From positions 52,317,550 to 52,381,549 of the forward strand of contig NC_085869.1 in the NCBI RefSeq assembly GCF_034702125.1: a stretch of 64,000 nt of DNA, given 5' to 3'. Shown in pieces: positions 60,660 through 64,000 of the stretch (position 1 is the stretch's first letter; each line of letters opens with the position of its first letter). The position numbers were made by a program, and so were the translations under genes. The stretch comes from Engraulis encrasicolus (Eukaryota > Chordata > Actinopteri > Clupeiformes > Engraulidae). The notes under the pieces are model-generated. The model was given only the letters and a program-made list of their open reading frames with translations. It had not been told where the DNA came from and did no database searches.

Positions 60660-63294
60660 ATGAGATTCCCAGTTCTGGTTGTGCTGGTCGTGCTGCTTAA
60701 TGCTTTAGTCTGTGATGGTGAGTAGTTTTAAAATTATTTGTCATTGCTAGATATAGAAAATGGCCATGCAGGATTTTTTGTAACCTCTCGGCTTCTGCTT
60801 CAGTTCTCTAGTTAAGTCTACAGTTTCTCCAGCCAAAGCAAACAGTCACCAAAAGGGTCACTAATTTTATTGAAAAGTCCTTAGTCCTCGACCTTCCTTT
60901 GGCACACATTCAAAAGTTGGAGGATCGGCGTAGCTACAAGTGTTCATATTTCACTCCATTCAATTAAAATAGTTATTTTCCAGGTAGGCTGGAGATGTAA
61001 AACTACATTTTATATACTCAATGCATGTGTATTCATTGCGGTGTTCTTTTCATGATGTGGGGAAACCTTCAATCTCTTATAATCGCATCATTTTACTTAA
61101 CGAGTCTCACCTGGGGGACACCTATACTCCTGAGTAGTGAAAAGCATGGCACTTAAGTTCTGGAGTCATGAGGGCCCTTTCATTAGTTTTTGTAATTGTG
61201 CTTAATGTATTGGGCTGGTTTTGAAACAATTCCCTCATAACTTGGTGTACAAATAGTGCTGGCAGGCTTTGTGTAACCTTTCTGTTTCTGTTGTCAGTTT
61301 CTTCAACTCCGGTTAAAGGGATTTCTCCAGGCAAAAGCTAGGATCAACAAAAAGGTATGATTATTTTGGACAAATTGGTCACATTGTTGCTCAAAGATCA
61401 TTAGTCTTAGTCACTGCAATGTGCTGTAGGATTGGCATTATGGACTTGTGATTTCATTGCATTAATATCCTCTGACCTGTTACTTGGCAGATCAACAGAT
61501 CCAGACCAGACCCACACCACAGCAGCCCAAAGGTAAGGTAATGAGTTGTGGAGTGGGCACCTGTGTTCTCTGTGTAGTTCTTTGTTACAGTAGGTGAACA
61601 CAGAGAGGAGCCAGGTGTAATCGTTTCCCGTGTAATCATTTAACTGAACTGGCCTATTATGTGACCCTGAGTCTAGTGGGGATGATGGGATGACTGCTCA
61701 AACACCAAATAGACATCGACCACTTGTATTGGCTCTCAACATTGTGTAGTGTAGTAGTAGGGCGTGGATGTAGAAATTGTGCATGCAGACTGTTGTGTAA
61801 TCTCCCCATTTCTGTTGCCAGTTTCCACTTATCCGGTTAAGGATGTTTCTCCAGGCAAAGGGAAGGATCAACAAAAGGGTATGCCTGTAGACTTTGAACA
61901 AATTGGGTCACAATGTTGCCCAAGGAAAGGTCGTTGTAAGCCATACCCTTGGATGTTTTGAGTAGGACTACCTCTACTATACTGGATGCTTGGCATTATA
62001 CAGACTGCAAGACCTGATTTTAAATCTCTGAACTTATTGTTTGCCAGATCAATTGAGTGAAGATGATGTGACTGCTACCACTGCACACACTCCCTTGGAT
62101 GAAACCACACCAGAATCTACAGGTACAGAAACCTTTCTTAATGATTACTGTGAAGCAAGTTTCTGTTTTCTTCATTAAGTTTGTTCTTACTGGTGAACAA
62201 GTTGAGGATGAAGTATTAACATATCAAATAAAAGTGTATCTCATTATAATTTGTTCACTGCACTATTAAGCGCTGAATCATGTGGGGCTGCTCAAGCACC
62301 AAATACTGAGGCCTACTTACTACTTCTGGTCAATTGTAAACTACAGTTCACTATTTGTAGACCTGATATTGAAACCTCCACTTTTGATGTCTACACTCGG
62401 ATCAATGATTGAGTGTCTTATTACCCAAAGATGTGGTGTTTTTTGAAAGCCATGCTCTTTCTGCAGAACATAACCTAGATGTGGATGAGGATGATGGCCA
62501 AGGTGATGACGACAGTAGCCAAGGTGATGGCGATAGCAGCCAGGCTGCGGGAGATGATGGCCTAAGTGACGATGAGGATTCTAATGGCAATTCCTCTGAG
62601 GAAGGTATGGAGCAAGATGTTCATGATAAGCCTTCCTTACACACAGATGAAGCGGCCACAAGTTCCCCCAAAAATAAGATCACCATGGAGGGTACTCGTA
62701 ATATGCCACAACTGCCAGCAATGCTTCTGATTGATTCCCTTGCATAACCCAGGTGAAGATGACACTGACAGCCAAGCTGAAGATGGCCAAGGAGACAGCG
62801 CTGAGGATTCTGATGGCCAGTCTTCTGAGGATTCTGATGGCCAGTCTTCTGAGGATTCTGATGGCCAGTCTTCTGAGGATTCTGATGGCCAGTCTTCTGA
62901 TGGCCAGTCCTCTGAGGAAGGTAGGGAACAAGATGTTTTGCAAACCCTCCACAGTCATTTATGGTGTAATTGTTAGGAAGGTGCTGTTTGAATCTGCATA
63001 TTTGGAGTCTTCGCTTTCCAGTAGGAACAATGTATTCCTACACCTTCAACCATGACTGAACTGCACTTCAGCAGGACGCCCAACCTCATTGTTCCAGGAA
63101 ATGAGTTCCATAGCTGCAAGTCACAGAATATCCGCTATGTGTATAGTAGGAATCATGAAATGTAGGAAGTTCCTGGTAATCTCATAGCTGTCTGCACAGT
63201 TTATTCTAACTGCAACTACTTTTGTCATATTTCAGGTAACACCAATGAGGACAACGTGTCCCCAGAAAGCCGTATAGTTAGAAGAAGATGGTGA
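60660..63294 (+). CDS. Secreted acidic Ser/Asp/Glu repeat protein, copy 2, stop codon in exon 2
   Basis: Tandem paralogue of the gene at 50831. Exons: 60660-60717, 61298-61354, 61491-61532, 61822-61878, 62048-62122, 62467-62604, 62753-62920 and 63236-63294, all phase 1. The signal peptide is MRFPVLVVLVVLLNALVCD. Exon 2 carries an in-frame TAG at 61339-61341 where copy 1 has AAG (Lys). Since the exon is 57 nt and flanked by phase-1 introns, skipping it keeps the frame; otherwise the copy is a pseudogene. Exon 5 reads VTATTAHTPLDETT, exon 6 is one codon shorter, exon 7 has three SSEDSDGQ units instead of six, and exon 8 ends RIVRRRW with one extra Arg. TATTTAAG lies at 60568 and AATAAA at about 63602. 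Confidence 0.66.
61168..61224 (+). pseudogene. Dead second signal-peptide exon inside intron 1 (copy 2)
   Basis: Frame MRALSLVFVIVLNVLGWF then stop. It is orthologous in position to the relic at 51572, so the internal duplication predates duplication of the whole unit. Confidence 0.48.
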
Positions 63295-63601
63295 CCGGTT
63301 TTCATGATTTAAGTGAGCTCTTGTTCTATCCTGTGTATTTTAGTGATTCCCTTAATGTTACCATTGTCCAAATGTAAACAGGGTAATGTGTTGCAAAGTT
63401 TGTGTGCAGTGACTTTGGGTATCATTCATCCTCATCTGAAAATGCCCCCCCACTTAGGAACTGCTGTCCACCCAACCAGGGACCGGGTGATCGCCGAAAA
63501 AGATGCTGTCGCTAGGAGACACTGAATCTCTTGCACAACTAACTAGACTGGTCTGTCCTCTTGTTGCCGCTTGACTTTAATGTATGACCTTTTGGACAAG
63601 A

Positions 63602-63607
63602 AATAAA
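63602..63607 (+). terminator. Poly(A) signal AATAAA, acidic gene copy 2
   Basis: Equivalent position to the signal of copy 1, in an almost identical 3' flank. Confidence 0.55.
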
Positions 63608-64000
63608 AAGAATAAATCCATGTTTGTCTCTCCAGTCTTGTCTGCATGCTCCAACTAAATCTAATGACTAGCTATCTCAGATGGTGCCGTTCCTTGGCTG
63701 GGAGGCCTAGGTGGTTATGGGACTAGACGGTGTATGCACCCTCCAGTGGGGTGGGAGGGTGGATGGGAAGGGAGTGACATTGTTGACACGACATTACATT
63801 AGACCGTCATCAGTCTAGTGTGTCATTACCCGGGTGCCCTATGCAGAGGCCGCATGAGTGAGGATGCTGACGGTCAGGTTTAATCATTGCCAAACAAGAA
63901 ATGGGATCGTCAAGTCACATTCATCTGGAGTGAGTCTCACTCTCTTAGTCTTAAGGGCAAATTGGTCTGCACACGTTGTCTGTTGGGTCTGGTCGCGGTC

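Larger units (their letters stand above)
49690..64000. repeat. Tandem duplication of the acidic-protein locus, two units
   Basis: Unit 1 runs from about 49690 to about 55540; unit 2 starts near 55560 and passes the right edge. The shared order is: the segment with ggggggagggggtgtacggtg (49800 and 55735), the segment with cttcatgtgatggtaggg (49922 and 56885), the promoter, then eight exons and the 3' flank. The final ~1.5 kb (53700-55270 against 62510-64000) looks almost identical by eye, while introns 1-5 differ at many positions. Boundaries are approximate because no alignment could be run. Confidence 0.85.

Overview
The window looks like teleost fish nuclear DNA. It is AT-rich and intron-rich, carries many very long CA/GT and GA/CT microsatellites, tRNA-derived SINEs, Tc1-like transposons, hAT- and piggyBac-like foldback elements and a DIRS-like fragment, and has no prokaryotic gene organisation. 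The species cannot be fixed from the sequence alone.

Main gene: the minus strand from 49560 down to 13228 holds 17 consecutive coding exons of a conventional kinesin heavy chain, best matched to KIF5C. They run from the late motor domain (VSKTGAEG) through neck, stalk and light-chain-binding region to the IAK tail motif and the stop codon. Splice phases agree across every junction. The earlier motor exons are not in the window. The last exon is unusual: about 100 His/Gln-rich residues replace the short tail known from mammals. Introns are packed with microsatellites and mobile elements. Two adjacent exons (called H and I here) have had their 3' ends, with splice donors, tandemly duplicated in the following intron.

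Second locus: the plus strand from about 49.7 kb to the right edge is a tandem duplication. Each unit carries an eight-exon gene for a small secreted, very acidic Ser/Asp/Glu/Gly repeat protein with a signal peptide and a basic C-terminus (copy 1 at 50831-54563, copy 2 at 60660-63294). All introns are phase 1. I do not recognise the family. Copy 2 has an in-frame stop in a skippable exon. The 3' halves of the two copies are almost identical while the 5' halves differ, which suggests gene conversion. Because no kinesin motor exon appears to the right of 49560, the pair is probably nested antisense inside a kif5c intron.

Mobile DNA: 41.5-48.4 kb is a nested complex containing a DIRS-like tyrosine-recombinase remnant and a dispersed transposon-type ORF split by a 2.4-kb foldback insertion. 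Two 1.6-kb Tc1-like elements with dead transposases lie at 22.0 and 57.9 kb. At least six insertions are present in only one unit of the tandem duplication, so the other unit shows the empty site. The left 13 kb, downstream of kif5c, shows no gene I can support; it holds repeats and, near its right end, presumably the kif5c 3' UTR.
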